From Agapetus fuscipes (taxonomy: Eukaryota; Arthropoda; Insecta; Trichoptera; Glossosomatidae), in NCBI GenBank assembly GCA_951799405.1, contig CATOGX010000095.1:29001-93000 (forward strand): a stretch of DNA of 64,000 bases, in the 5' to 3' direction. Below are positions 1 through 10,218 of the stretch, in pieces. The first letter of the stretch is position 1; each line of letters begins with the position of its first letter. Made by a program: the position numbers and the translations under genes. A model generated the notes under the pieces. It was not told the origin of the DNA and did not search any database. It saw nothing but the letters and a program-made list of their open reading frames with translations.

Positions 1-15
1 ATTTCGTAACTGACG

Positions 16-335
16 TCACTTCAAAGGCGCTTTGTAGGAGTGTCCAAACAAATATGTTTTTAATTGCTTTCTAAACCGCTCCTCAACGTGTTGTTCTCTG
101 AGGGTCACTGGGAGTGCATTCCAAGCCATCGGAGCTGCGACACAAAAAGCTCGGTCACCGAACAACGTCCTTGTGGATCTGCCTGGGACCTGGAGCAGAC
201 TCGCGTTAGCGTCTCGGGACCTAAGTGTGCGTCCGCGAGTTGAAATCTCCTTCCTTCCTACCATGTCCACAAGGTAAAGCGGCGCCATTCCATGCAATGT
301 CTTGTAGGTGAGTGTGCAGAGCTTGTATTGAAAGT
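16..335 (-). pseudogene. CR1/L2-like LINE reverse transcriptase, C-terminal fragment
   Basis: The minus-strand reading frame matches the extreme C-terminus of CR1/L2-type LINE ORF2 proteins. It has a YKTLHGMAPLYL segment, then GDRAFCVAAPMAWNALP, then FRKQLKTYLF before the stop. The frame stays open upstream of position 297 to about 335, where it meets a piece of the dispersed 240-bp RTE-tail repeat. Catalytic reverse-transcriptase motifs are absent, so this is a 5'-truncated dead copy. Family assignment rests on the GDRAF...WNxLP signature, which is common to CR1, L2 and Rex1 relatives; the exact clade is not resolved. Confidence 0.7.
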
Positions 336-487
336 GTGGGTGGTCAGCCTCATATCAACCTATAAGCAAAGCTGGGCCCCGTTAATCAAACAATTAACTT
401 CGTTAATCGCTAATCCGTTACTAGAAAAGTTAAACGTTAAAGCGTTAGATGTACAAAATATAACGTAAGTTAAAAGTTAGTCGTTAA

Positions 488-518
488 ATGATGATGATGA
501 TGATGATGATTATGATGA
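488..518. repeat. ATG trinucleotide microsatellite
   Basis: A run of ATG/TGA trinucleotides with one interruption lies just downstream (on the minus strand) of the LINE fragment at 574-1155. LINE 3' ends often carry such short tandem repeats, so it may be that element's tail. Confidence 0.7.
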
Positions 519-573
519 TTTCCTTATCAGCGCCGTTTCGTGACTCAATGTCACTCCAAGGGCGCTTAGTATT

Positions 574-1155
574 TTACTGGGCGAAGAAAAATGTCTTCAT
601 CCTCCTCTTTAGGTCCTCAATCGTCTTAGACCTCCGGATTTCTGGTGGTAGTTGATTCCAGGTCGCAGGGCCGGCCACTGCAAAAGCACGGTCTCCGAAA
701 ACAGTGGCAATTTTTCTTCTAGGTTCATTTAGCAGGGTTTCCGCTCCGTTCTCTGCTGATCTTAGTGTTTGCTCCCTTGAGCCCAGGACTTTTGAGACAA
801 TCAGCTCTTGGATGTAGAAAGGAGCTGCATCATAGAGAGCTTTGCATGTGATAAGGCCAAGCTTAAATTTGACGCGTTGAGGAAACCTCAGCCAGTGGAG
901 TCGCTCTAAAAGCGGAGTTATGTGACAGTGTTTGGTTTGGTTGAATATAAGCCGCGCGCCTGCATTCATTACTGACTGCAACCGACTTAATTCACACTGT
1001 GGTTGGGCTGCATAAATGCCATTGCAGTAGTCCACTTTGGATACTACAAAAGCGTTGACGAGTGACCTTTTAGCTTCCAACGGTAGATATTTTTTTATAT
1101 ATTTCAGCTGTCGTAAACCATAGTAGCCGGAGCTAACCGTGGTGCTGAAGTTAAC
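574..1155 (-). pseudogene. CR1/L2-like LINE reverse transcriptase, C-terminal fragment
   Basis: A 168-residue open frame on the minus strand (574-1080) continues without a stop to about 1155, where YYGLRQLKYIKKYLP is readable. It covers the thumb and connection region of a LINE reverse transcriptase: RSLVNAFVVSKVDYCN, RLQSVMNAGARLIF, HITPLLERLHWL and the terminal GDRAFAVAGPATWNQLPPEIR. The YADD catalytic motif lies upstream of the preserved part. The sequence differs clearly from the fragments at 16-335 and 33057-34111, so these are three separate lineages. It is a 5'-truncated insertion with no sign of function. Confidence 0.8.
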
Positions 1156-2324
1156 AAATACATAGTTTTACCTAGAAGATGGTAGGTTAGGTTTTTAATA
1201 ATTGAAGGGTTGAAGGGACTTGGATTTGTTATACAAGTAAGTAAATATAACAAGTAATAATTGTAAGTATTTATTTCACCTATGAACTCTAATTTCAATT
1301 AAAAGAACATCAAATCAACACTACAGTTATGAATTTCTTATTTATTTAGTGGGCCCAACTTTGATGACCGAAATAACCCATATTTTGAATGGTAAGGTAG
1401 TATTTTCTCTCCAGATTAAATTAACACGTAAAATTAATTATTTTTTTCCATAAAATACCAATTCAAAATAATTTTATTTACGGAGATACCTTAAACGGAG
1501 ATTTTCACTGTTCTTATGAATAAATCCTAACTTTTTTTTATTTCAAAACATTCATTTTGATTAGTTTTATTTTTTCTAGATGAAAATTATTTTTTTAAAC
1601 TTTTCATTGGTTTTTTATAATTATTTTAAAAAAACTCAAATTTTGCATACGATACTGTAGTTAAATTAGGTTTTCAATGGTTGATTTTCATTTTAGGATT
1701 TGAAGTGATATTTTTTATGTGTATAGAATGTAATCCTTACTTTATTTTTTCTCTTCTAATTTATAATTTATAATGGAAAAATAAAGATTTTCATACAAAA
1801 AATGGTCCAGTCTTTGGCGCCACGGAATCCTGCGGCGGTCTCGCGAACTGCACTTAAAATTTTATATCTCCTTCGTTTTTGACCAAAAAATTAGGAGACC
1901 GAGATTTAGGTGTAACGGAGTTCAAGCGTTTACGTTAAAACTGGACCAAACAGGCACAAAAATGCATGAAAACCAAAACGCCAGCTCGAGATGCTGTTTA
2001 AGATTCGATACATTTTTCGCATGCGGTCTATTTCCTATAGTTACGAGAATTTTACACTTCGGGTATATACTCGTATATCTTCATATATCGACGGAAATGC
2101 ACGAGTGAGCACTTATATTATGTATGTTATATATATAAAGGCTGTGGTTTAGTAAAATACGTATATACAGGTATTCCACTAGAAAGATTCATTGGCAAAA
2201 CATAAATTATTTCGCAGTTTCAGAATATCGTCGCCTTACTTTCAAAACCTCTTATCTCAAAATATATTTTATTTTGCTTAAGTACTTCTTTCTATATAAT
2301 ATTACATAACTACTACATACTCGA
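1156..2324. other. AT-rich spacer, no gene recognised
   Basis: No convincing coding frame, RNA gene or terminal repeat was found. Positions 1400-1800 are long A/T runs; 1800-2010 is locally GC-richer and without family resemblance that I recognise. Confidence 0.5.
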
Positions 2325-2570
2325 TGGTTTGAGCATATGGAGAGAATGAATGAGGAAAGACTGACGAAGAAAGTATACGTTGCAAGAATGGAAGGGCGTG
2401 GGTTCGAATTCCGGCGGAGCACAAAAAATATACCATTTATATTTTCAAATTTGCTCTTCGCTGGGATGAAAAATTCATAAACCTTTACCAAAGACTGGAG
2501 GAAATGAAAGAAGTGTGTAAGGACAGATAGAAATGGCGGTTGATCTGTAATGTTGGCGGCTTGGGTTTAT
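2325..2570 (+). pseudogene. RTE-like LINE ORF2 tail, interrupted by a short SINE-like piece
   Basis: The plus strand reads EHMERMNEERLTKKVYVA and then, after a foreign stretch at about 2397-2495, EEMKEVCKDR, a stop and KWRLICN. This is the same C-terminal sequence as the better copy at 41327-41710, with about 40 residues replaced. The foreign stretch begins with a Pol III box-B-like motif (GGGTTCGAATTCC) and ends with TTCATAAACCTTTACC, which recurs in the inverted repeats at 7258-7414. A SINE landing in a LINE relic, with deletion, is the simplest reading. The LINE piece is dead. Confidence 0.6.
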
Positions 2571-3139
2571 AAAATTGGAATTTGTTTTCTGTTTTAGTTT
2601 TGATGTCCATAGAAATGATTATTTATTGATTTAAATTGTCGTATTTGGCATATTAAAATTGTCACACAATTGAAGATACTCGTAGAAGCATAGAACTTTT
2701 ATTTTTGTATTTGTTTTGTCTAATATTTCTAATATATTCATTTTTTTCCTTTTTGGCAGCTACGAGTATGTATTAACTCTAAATTGTCTAGTATGTCCTT
2801 CTCTTGCGTGTTCACCTATTTCCGAGTGAATCAATACACAGAAACGGGCTGGCATTAGCAAAAGTGAACCTATTAAAAAACATTTGTTGACCTCTTCCCT
2901 AGCAATTCGGCCTTGCGACGTCACAATTTTGTCATGCAGATCTTATTGTGTTTATTTTCAATAAATTTATTATTTAATTGTAAACATAAGTAATTGTTGA
3001 TCTGTAATGTTGGCAGCTAAGTTTATTTTAATTATAATTTCTGTATGATGTATCTTCAAGTATTATGTCTACACTTGTAAAATGTACTTCATTATTTGTG
3101 TTACCGAACTTATAGTCTGGTATGTGGCTCCCATACTGT

Positions 3140-3840
3140 AATTTGTTTTTAAGATCCTGTGCAACAGACTCCCTAGATTTCAGAGACTCTATGGGGTTTA
3201 TGACACTTGTTGTAGTGCTGCAGAGGTGTTTACAAGCTTGGTCATCGCTACAAAGCGCCAATACTCAAGGAAGAACCAGTTGCAAGGTTTTATGATTTTT
3301 TCAACCCAGTAAATAGAATACTTGAAAATTTAAATGGTATACTGTGGGTATACTTGACTAAGGATCAGTTGAAAAAATGGTTGACATTTTGAATGTCACT
3401 CCTGCTTCTTCAAAGATCGGTAAGAGTTTCAGGGCTTAAGCTCATTTTAGGTTTTGGTTTTGAGAGATGAGTTTTAGGCTGGTTTTAGTGCCGCGCTGAC
3501 CCTTCAAAATATTTGAACTTGAGTTTTAGAATGGCGCGTAGCTGTCAGTGCGCAACGCTTCCTACAAGTTCATATATTTTGGCTGTCAGCGCTGACGGTC
3601 AGCGTGTTGTCAGCGCGACACTAAAACCAGCCTTAAAATCCAATACCAATCTCCATTTACTCTCAGTGTCTGAAAACCAAGCAACGCAACTCTCACCACA
3701 GCACTGCGCAGCTAACGGCCCTGCAACCGGATAAGGACAACTGCCACATTACCAACACCTCTGCGGCACTATAACAAGTGTCATGGACCCCTAGAGCTCT
3801 TGAATCTAAGGAATCTCGCGCACAGGCTTCCTTAAAAAAA
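3140..3840. repeat. Imperfect inverted repeat pair around a MITE
   Basis: Positions about 3140-3260 (ACTCCCTAGATTTCAGAGAC, then TGACACTTGTTGTAGTGC) reappear inverted at about 3740-3835 (GCACTATAACAAGTGTCATG, then CCTAGAGCTCTTGAATC). The MITE at 3477-3632 lies between them. The same arrangement occurs in units 2-4, so it predates the tandem duplication. A diverged third copy is at 7100-7240. Confidence 0.6.
3477..3632. mobile_element. Harbinger-type MITE with TTA target duplication (unit 1)
   Basis: The 156-bp element starts GGCTGGTTTTAGTG and ends CACTAAAACCAGCC, perfectly inverted over the outer 14 bases with further inverted GCGCTGAC/GTCAGCGC. It is flanked by TTA at 3474-3476 and 3633-3635, the duplication produced by PIF/Harbinger transposases. 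It has no coding capacity. Copies at the same place in the other units show that it inserted before the units were duplicated. Confidence 0.75.
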
Positions 3841-4026
3841 ATGGAAGATTCACATTAGGTGGCGGTTGAGCCATGGATTACCTGTGACTGCAGCGTCTTA
3901 TCTTTTCTTGATGGGGTTATTTGTGGGAATAGAAACAAATATTACATTGCTAGATAAAATCTTTATTATAAATCATATCCATTTTCATTGTTATCATTAG
4001 AATGGTAGCTATAATCTTAGTTGCAA

Positions 4027-4080
4027 ACATTTATTGGTACTTAAGGCTTATAAATATAAGCCTTAAGTACCAATAAATGT
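4027..4080. repeat. Perfect 26-bp palindrome with a 2-base loop
   Basis: Arms 4027-4052 and 4055-4080 are exact reverse complements (ACATTTATTGGTACTTAAGG and so on), separated by AA. In units 2-4 only the left arm is present. It would form a cruciform or hairpin; no function is evident. Confidence 0.9.
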
Positions 4081-4179
4081 TTAAATAATTTAATTAAATA
4101 ATGCACCCTAACAGGCAAACACATTTTTTTTTTTTGGTGCACAACAGGTTGCCCTAATTACAGTGCACCCTGATAAAAC

Positions 4180-4350
4180 ACATGTAAGCTGGTGCTCACA
4201 CATGCTGCATGTGTACTTACAAAAAAAACCTCACATGATCAGATACCTTGCAACTCCTGCTACCCTTTCCTGAAAACGGGTGACATTGGCAAAAGTGAAA
4301 CATGTCTTAACAGCATGGGGGGTAAGCCTCATACCAACCTATTTGTCTAG
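4180..4350 (-). repeat. Old, diverged copy of the RTE-tail repeat
   Basis: On the minus strand this matches the 240-bp family around 6006-6246 in order: GGTTGGTATGAGGCTTACC, TTTGCCAATGTCACCC, TTGCAAGG. Divergence is much higher than among the young copies. Equivalent copies lie in units 2, 3 and 4 at about 32630, 45365 and 59220. Confidence 0.6.
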
Positions 4351-5586
4351 GAACTTAAATATTTCCGAAAGTGAAATAGTTGAAAAACTTAAAATAAATT
4401 TAAATTAAACTTAAATGCCTAAAATAGTCACAACTGTTGTACAAGGATCAGGGCCATCTTGTAGGTTTTCTAAGCAACGTCCTCAGCCAGAAGGTGGTGC
4501 CACTATGAAGTCATATTTAAATTAATGCTTTGAACAACATTTTGTCTCCCATTTGCGGTCGTAGTTGACTATATTATTTACACATTCCACAATTTGTAAA
4601 AATTGTTTAATAAGTTTGGCTACCCTCGGAGGCATTCAATGGTACGCGTTCCCCAAATGCTCCAAAAAGTTGACAAAAAGGAAAACAAACTGGTATAGTA
4701 ACTATATAGTGTTGGTGTAGTATCTTTTCAGATGTAAAGTATTTATATTTATTGTAGTTGAGAAACCTACCAAAATAAAAAGCAAAAAAGCATGAAGGGG
4801 CGACACTGGCGCCCTTTACATTTTTTTAGTAATTTTGAAGTACTTGAGGCATCAAAACTCAAAAAAATTTTGGAACCTGTTTTTTATTTTTTATCTACTT
4901 ATTTATTTATTATTTATTTATTTACCTGTTATCTATTAAATTACCTCATTAGAAAAAAATAATTAAATATTTTTTTTTATTTTGTTATTGCTAGGTATAA
5001 CATTTTTTTGTTTTTTTCACATTGGTTTTTATTCCTGACTGAAATTATTTTAAGGAAGAAACATTTTCACACAATGAATTCGAAAAATTGTAAATCATTC
5101 AAGTAATAAAGGAAGCTGTTCAAAAATCAAATTTGGGAAATTTCATAATTCGGAAATTAAAAAAAAAAAAATGTTCCATTTTTAATACATGCTTTAAATT
5201 ATTAAATTCTTTCTATTTTTACTTTTTCTGTCTTTTTTCGTATTTCTGATTTACTATTTAATTTTATTTTAAAGTTTATATTTTTCCATCTAGAGCTTTT
5301 TTTTCATTTTTGTTTGTTTAATTTTAGATATACTTAATATTTTTTATTTTTATTAAATTTTTATGTTGTAAGACTTTTTCTAAGTTTTCATTTTTTTTTT
5401 GTGCTTCGTAAATATTGTATCTCAAATTATTACAAAAAAAAATCCTTCATGTCGACATTTGTACAATTTTTTATAGTTTAATACCCCTTCCTTTTTGATA
5501 TATAAGATGTTTTGTACTTTTGTCAAATTTTCATTTTTGTCCATTTTTGATAAAATTAAAAAAAAAATTATTATGTATTAAATCAA
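4351..5586. other. AT-rich spacer (blocks B/C)
   Basis: Long A/T runs with no gene recognised. The stretch recurs in units 3 and 4. Its first part also occurs in unit 2, up to about 34365, where it joins the ZF2 3' region directly. Confidence 0.6.
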
Positions 5587-5718
5587 ATGAACATAGAAAC
5601 GAAGAACAGAAATCGATTTAACGCCGAAGACTGTATTCAAATTGCTCTTACATCAAAAAGTCCCAATTTTGAAGTAATTGCAGCAAACATGCAGCAACAT
5701 CATTTCTCCAAAGACTGA
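5587..5718 (+). other. Short 43-residue open frame of unknown nature
   Basis: An ATG-initiated frame of 43 residues (starting MNIETKNRNRFNAEDCIQIA) ends in TGA. It is compositionally unlike the surrounding A/T runs. It recurs, apparently unchanged, at 46720-46851 and 60921-61052, but the surrounding non-coding DNA is nearly as conserved, so this is not evidence for coding. It could be a relic of a transposase; I do not recognise it. Confidence 0.2.
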
Positions 5719-5899
5719 AAGGGAAACCTGAAAATCTAAATTTTTTGTTTAATCCAATTTGAGAATTTTATTTTGTTTGTCTATACATATTTATTATTTT
5801 CCGTGTAAATTAATTCAAAAGAAAATGTTTATTTAAAATATACATTGATCATATTTTTTTCAAAATGGGAGGAAGGGGTACAATCGACTTACACAAAAA

Positions 5900-6246
5900 T
5901 ATTTTGGGATAATGGATGACTCTGAATGAAATGAAAGAAGTATGCAAGGACAGGAAGAAGGTTTTGTTCTTTTTTATATTTAAATGTAATTTATTATTCG
6001 TATTCCTTGACTTATAGGTTGGTATGAGGCTGACCACCCAAACTGTAAAAAATGGTTCCCTTTGCCTATGTCACCCCTGTGTCAGGGAAGGTCGGCAAAA
6101 GTTGTGGGGCTTATGTTCATTTGAGGTTTGGATTTTATTTGTAAGTTCACATTCAGCATTTGTAAGCGCGAACTACACGTGTTGGTTTGTGGGCATACAT
6201 CTGAGAGCTTTAAATGAATATATCTTTGCAACTTAGATTATAGATT
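5900..6246 (+). mobile_element. 5'-truncated RTE-like LINE 3' end
   Basis: It begins with a scrap of the ORF2 tail (ATGAAATGAAAGAAGTATGC, encoding EMKEVCKDRKK). About 60 bases of 3'UTR follow, then the 240-bp terminal block from TTGACTTATAGGTTGGTATG to CAACTTAGATTATAGATT. The 70-codon open frame inside this block lies in untranslated tail sequence and should not be annotated as a protein. Copies at 47040-47380 and 61260-61581 sit at the same place in units 3 and 4. Confidence 0.75.
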
Positions 6247-7257
6247 AAAGTTTTAAAAAAGTTCCCCGACCACTGGTTTATATCATATCAAAATTTGAAA
6301 ATAAAAGATTACAGAAACCAATGAAAATGCCAATAGTACATTTTTATTAAGATTCAATAGAAAGAACTACTTTTTTGCTCTAGTAGGTACTCATAATTGA
6401 CATTTTTCACTTTTTCGAAAATTCAAGATGGCTTCCGAAAAGCTTTGTTTTTATTTTTATCCTCATTTCGTTTTAGAAAATGGAAATTTCGCGTTTTGGC
6501 GGGGTTATTTTTTAAGGTGTAATGTACCAACCCAACAAAGACTAAGTAATTTTTTTTTTTTTTTTTTTTTAATTGGCATTACAGGAAGTTAGGAACTGGA
6601 CCCAAATAACTACTTAATGAAAAAAAGAAGGGTATAGAACTACATTTTGATTTTTTTGTGTATATTTAATGCCATCTTAGGTGTTTAAATTCAATCTAAA
6701 ATTTAAGTATTTTTACCTTCTTTTACCATAAAAAAATCATGAAGTCACACAAAAACACTGAAATGACCTTGGCCCCCCTCATTTTCCTCAAAAGGGGGAG
6801 GGGTAAAAAAACAGTTGGTATTAGAATAGAAGCTTCTTAAGGTCTTATTCAATCTCTAAAAATTAATTTATGTATTTCGAAGCGGTATGGAAGATACAAT
6901 TTTTTTTAAGTGATCAAAAATAGTATTTTTAAGAGACAAGTAATCACCGAAATACACACTACAGCCAAGGATGACTGAAGATTTTAAATGTTTTTTGTCA
7001 CAAGGGAGTAAGAATATGAACCTTTTATCATTTTGACATCATGTGGGTTATCTCATTGCTTAGTTTGCAGCCGATGTTGCACTCGTAGGACCTTTTTTTT
7101 TTAAGAAATCATCAACGGGAGACTCCTTAGATTCTAGAGACTCTAAGGGTCTATGACACTTTTTGTAGTGCCACAGAGGTGTACGAGCTTGGTCTTCGTT
7201 ACAAAGCGCCAATACTCAAGCAAGACCCAGTTGCTGTAAGGCTGGTTGGACCTTTAG
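6247..7257. other. Spacer block C, no gene recognised
   Basis: A/T-rich, with an 18-20 base poly-T run near 6550 and a diverged copy of the 3140-type repeat at 7100-7240. Nothing coding was seen. Confidence 0.5.
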
Positions 7258-7414
7258 TGACCGGTTTTTGGTAAAGGTTTTATGAATTTTTTCAAGCCTG
7301 CGAACACCGCGTAGTTCAGTGGCATCTTGGACCGGTCCGTAGTCTAGTGGCAACATTTTGGACTAGTAAATGGAAGGTTAAAAAATTCATAAAACCTTTA
7401 CCAAAAACCGGTCA
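7258..7414. repeat. 35-bp perfect inverted repeat enclosing tRNA-like boxes (unit 1)
   Basis: Arms 7258-7292 and 7380-7414 are exact reverse complements, beginning TGACCGGTTTTTGGTAAAGG. The loop holds GTAGTTCAGTGGCATCTTGG and GTAGTCTAGTGGCAAC, both resembling Pol III box A. The arm sequence resembles the 3' end of the SINE-like piece near 2470-2495, so two SINE-like copies may lie head to head. Copies are at 48385-48541 and 62590-62746. Confidence 0.7.
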
Positions 7415-7854
7415 AATGGTCAAAATGGAGTTCTATACCCTTCTTGGAAAATTTTGATGCAAAAGTTGTAGAAAAAAACAAAAAATTACCTAACATTAGG
7501 CAAGCTATAACCTAACAATATTTCACATGTTGCTATTTATAACATGACTTGTAGTAAAGAACATTTAATTGTAAACAACTTGTTCCTTCAAATTTTTTAT
7601 GTATCTCCAACGGTTTAGATGTTGTAGGATTAATCGCTAGCGCTTGAAACGAGCAAATTCGCTCAAATTCAAAACTTGGGGGCTATAATTTGAGAACCGC
7701 TGGTCCTAATTTTTTTCTAAAGTGTGTTTTGACCCCAGAATGTAAGTTGCAATACACATGAATTTTTAAAAAATATTAAAAATCATGATGCAACACCCAT
7801 TGTGTGATTTGAAATGGAATGACCCCTATGCTACAAAAAGCCGATCGTGCAGGA

Positions 7855-8409
7855 TCAGAAGCCCTCAAGTTGTTTTAGTTTGGTCAGGCTTGTTTGGGCT
7901 ACAAGTTTGAATTGCTGTTGCAAAACGGCCTTCTTCACAAGCAGAATTGCACTGATTTTCTTTTCCAGTCCTGCTGAAAAAACCCCATTTGCCAAAAGGG
8001 TCAGCTTAGTTGAAAGGATGTCAAATCGCATATTTAGTAGGTGGGCTGTAGGATAAGAGTTTCCCTCCAAAAGGTCAATCAATTCAACCAGTGCCACACA
8101 GTTTTCAGCAACAAAAGTAGCCTGCATCTGCGTAGTAAGAACCAACTCTGGTGTCATGTTCTTAAGATGGGAAACACCTGCTCATCTACGACAAACAAAC
8201 GACAGCTCATCTAAAAACTCTAAGATATCTGCCAAGTGATCCGCCAAATATGTCACCAAGTGAAACCAGCTGTTCCACCTGGTACGGACAGGCATGGGAA
8301 ACAGACGGAGGAATTCTAAGTATTTGTGTTTGTGTTTCCTCGTGTTTAAAAAGGCACTCTTTACTTTTGAAACTACTGTGTTTAATTCTTCCAGATTGTT
8401 TTGCCACAA
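7855..8409 (-). pseudogene. hAT-like transposase remnant (unit 1)
   Basis: Two minus-strand frames form one broken protein. The upstream part (8409-8182) reads WQNNLEELNTVVSKVKSAFL and then PMPVRTRWNSWFHLV, a TRW-type motif seen in hAT-superfamily transposases. It ends in a stop after SFVCRR. The downstream part (8157-7855) resumes in another frame with TTQMQATFVAENCVALVELI and a helical leucine-rich stretch. Missing are the N-terminal zinc finger, the catalytic acidic residues and the C-terminal dimerisation block. The same breaks recur at 48981-49535 and 63186-63740, so the relic was already dead when the units duplicated. Superfamily assignment is tentative. Confidence 0.45.
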
Positions 8410-8998
8410 TTGACCAACGAGATTAATCTATAAACAAAAAAGAGAAAAACGATTTAAAAATTGAACATTTGGTCATTCTAACATCTATTATTCTAGATAG
8501 TTCAATATTTTAAGTAGGTCCTACAACCTAGAAAATGACAATGTAGGCATGGATATATAGATATATACAATGGATAATATACATGGATATATTAATACTT
8601 CCTTTATTAATGTAGGCCTATATTTTTCTTTTTCGTCATCATTTTTGTGGGGGCATTAGGCCTAGGAGTCCATAGAGGAATAATTGGTCCTAGCTCTGAA
8701 GCTCCTCTAAATGCCTCACCTGCAGTCAGATGAGACAGTGCATCACTGCCCCCCCCCCCCATTGATTCAATAGAAAAATATCTGACTAGGCCTAGGCCTA
8801 CCGCCCCTCGTAGTCGGTGATTTTATAGACGAGAAAAGTTTTTCAAGGATGGGAAAAAAGTAATTAAAATTGAAGTAGACGAGGAGAATTCGATTTTAAA
8901 TGCTTTTAAACTGTGATTATTTTCAGAAAAAATCTTCCGCTATTTCGGAAATTTGTGAGTTATGACCATCATGAAATTTGTGAAAGAATGACTATCTA
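8410..8998. other. Spacer with C-tract, no gene recognised
   Basis: It contains GGCCTAGG-type short repeats and a run of 12 C at 8749-8760; the run is longer in unit 3. No coding or RNA feature was seen. Confidence 0.5.
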
Positions 8999-9480
8999 TC
9001 TATAATCTAAGTTGCAAGGATATATTCATTCAAAGCTCTCGGATGTATGCCCACAAACAAACATGTGTAGTTCGCGCTTACAAATGCTGATTGTGTACTT
9101 ACAAATAAAATCCAAACCTCAAATGAACATAGGCCCTGCAACTCTTGCCGACATTCCCTGAAACAGGGGTGACATTGGCAAAGAGAACCATTTTTTACAG
9201 TATGGGTGGTCAACCTCATACCAACCTATAAGTCAAGGAATACGAGTAATAAATAACATTTAAGTATAAAAAAACAACAAAACCTTAAAAATAAATCTAT
9301 ATAAAAAAAGTCAAAAATTTCTTATGCAAAAAATGTAGCAAACTAATAAACCAACATTATAAATCAATATTGCAGATTAGCCGCCACTTCTTCCTGTCCT
9401 TGCATACTTCTTTCATTTCATCCAGAGTCATAACTTTTTTCATACAAGCTCTCCTTTTATTATAACTCTGGATGACTTGA
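8999..9480 (-). mobile_element. RTE-like LINE 3' end, minus strand
   Basis: Read on the minus strand, the order is ORF2 tail (9480-9370, encoding the KKVMTLDEMKEVCKDRKKWR segment), about 130 bases of 3'UTR, then the 240-bp terminal block ending at 8999. This order shows that the widespread 240-bp repeat is the 3' end of this LINE. It forms a head-to-head inverted pair with the copy at 9474-9714. Confidence 0.75.
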
Positions 9481-9714
9481 CTTATAGGTTGGTATGAGGC
9501 TGACCACCCATACTGTAAAAAATGGTTCACTTTGCCAATGTCACCCCTGTTTCAGGGAATGTCGGCAAGAGTTGCAGGGCTTATGTTCATTTGAGGTTTG
9601 GATTTTATTTGTAAGTACACAATCAGCATTTGTAAGCGCGAACTACAAGTGTTTGTTTGTGGGCATACATCTGAGAGCTTTGAATGAATATATCCTTGCA
9701 ACTTAGATTATAGA
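9474..9714 (+). mobile_element. RTE-tail terminal block, plus strand
   Basis: A copy of the 240-bp block from TTGACTTATAGGTTGGTATG to ACTTAGATTATAGAT, very close to the inverted copy immediately to its left. Confidence 0.75.
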
Positions 9715-9721
9715 TGACCAT

Positions 9722-9978
9722 CTATAATAATCCAGAATGTAAATTGCAAAGATGTATTAACATTCAAAACTCATATCAAATGCATGCCCTCAAACAGACA
9801 CGTCTAATTTTGCGCTTACAAATGCTGAATGTGTATATAAAAATTAAAACCAAATCTTAAATGAACATAAACCTTGCAACTCTTGCCGACCTTCCTTGAA
9901 ACAGGGGTGACATTGTCAAAGTGAATTATTTTTTACTCCATGGGTAGTCAGCCTCATACCAACCTATAAGTCAAGGAT
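9722..9978 (-). mobile_element. Diverged RTE-tail terminal block
   Basis: A minus-strand copy of the same block, ending at CAACCTATAAGTCAAGG, more diverged than its neighbours and therefore older. Confidence 0.65.
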
Positions 9979-10125
9979 CTTTCTTGTATAATTGGCGCTT
10001 TTTACAGAGAAGACCAACCTCATAGAGGGCTCTTGAGGTGTGATTCACATAAAACGGCGTTCACCAAATAAATCTAAAAAAAATACTTTCGTCGTGAGTT
10101 TGGATTTTTTAATGGTGAATATGGT

Positions 10126-10146
10126 GGGGGGGGGGGGGGGGGGGGG
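10126..10146 (+). repeat. G21 homopolymer
   Basis: An uninterrupted run of 21 G immediately downstream of the truncated end of ZF1. It could form a quadruplex; its length may also be unreliable in assembly. Confidence 0.8.
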
Positions 10147-10218
10147 CGCCTTTCAAATCTCGCCCAGGGCACTGGCAGTGCTAAAACCAGCACTGAGTGT
10201 GGATCAACTGATGGGTTT

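Noticed and set aside
366..1360. AAAGCTGGGCCC and its near inverse near 1345-1360 as ends of a hAT element
   Set aside because: The match is short, there is no target duplication, and GTTAA-type motifs occur only at the left side.
9494..9706. Recurrent 70-codon frame beginning MRLTTHTVKNG
   Set aside because: It lies in the 3' untranslated block of an RTE-like LINE and appears in every copy regardless of context.
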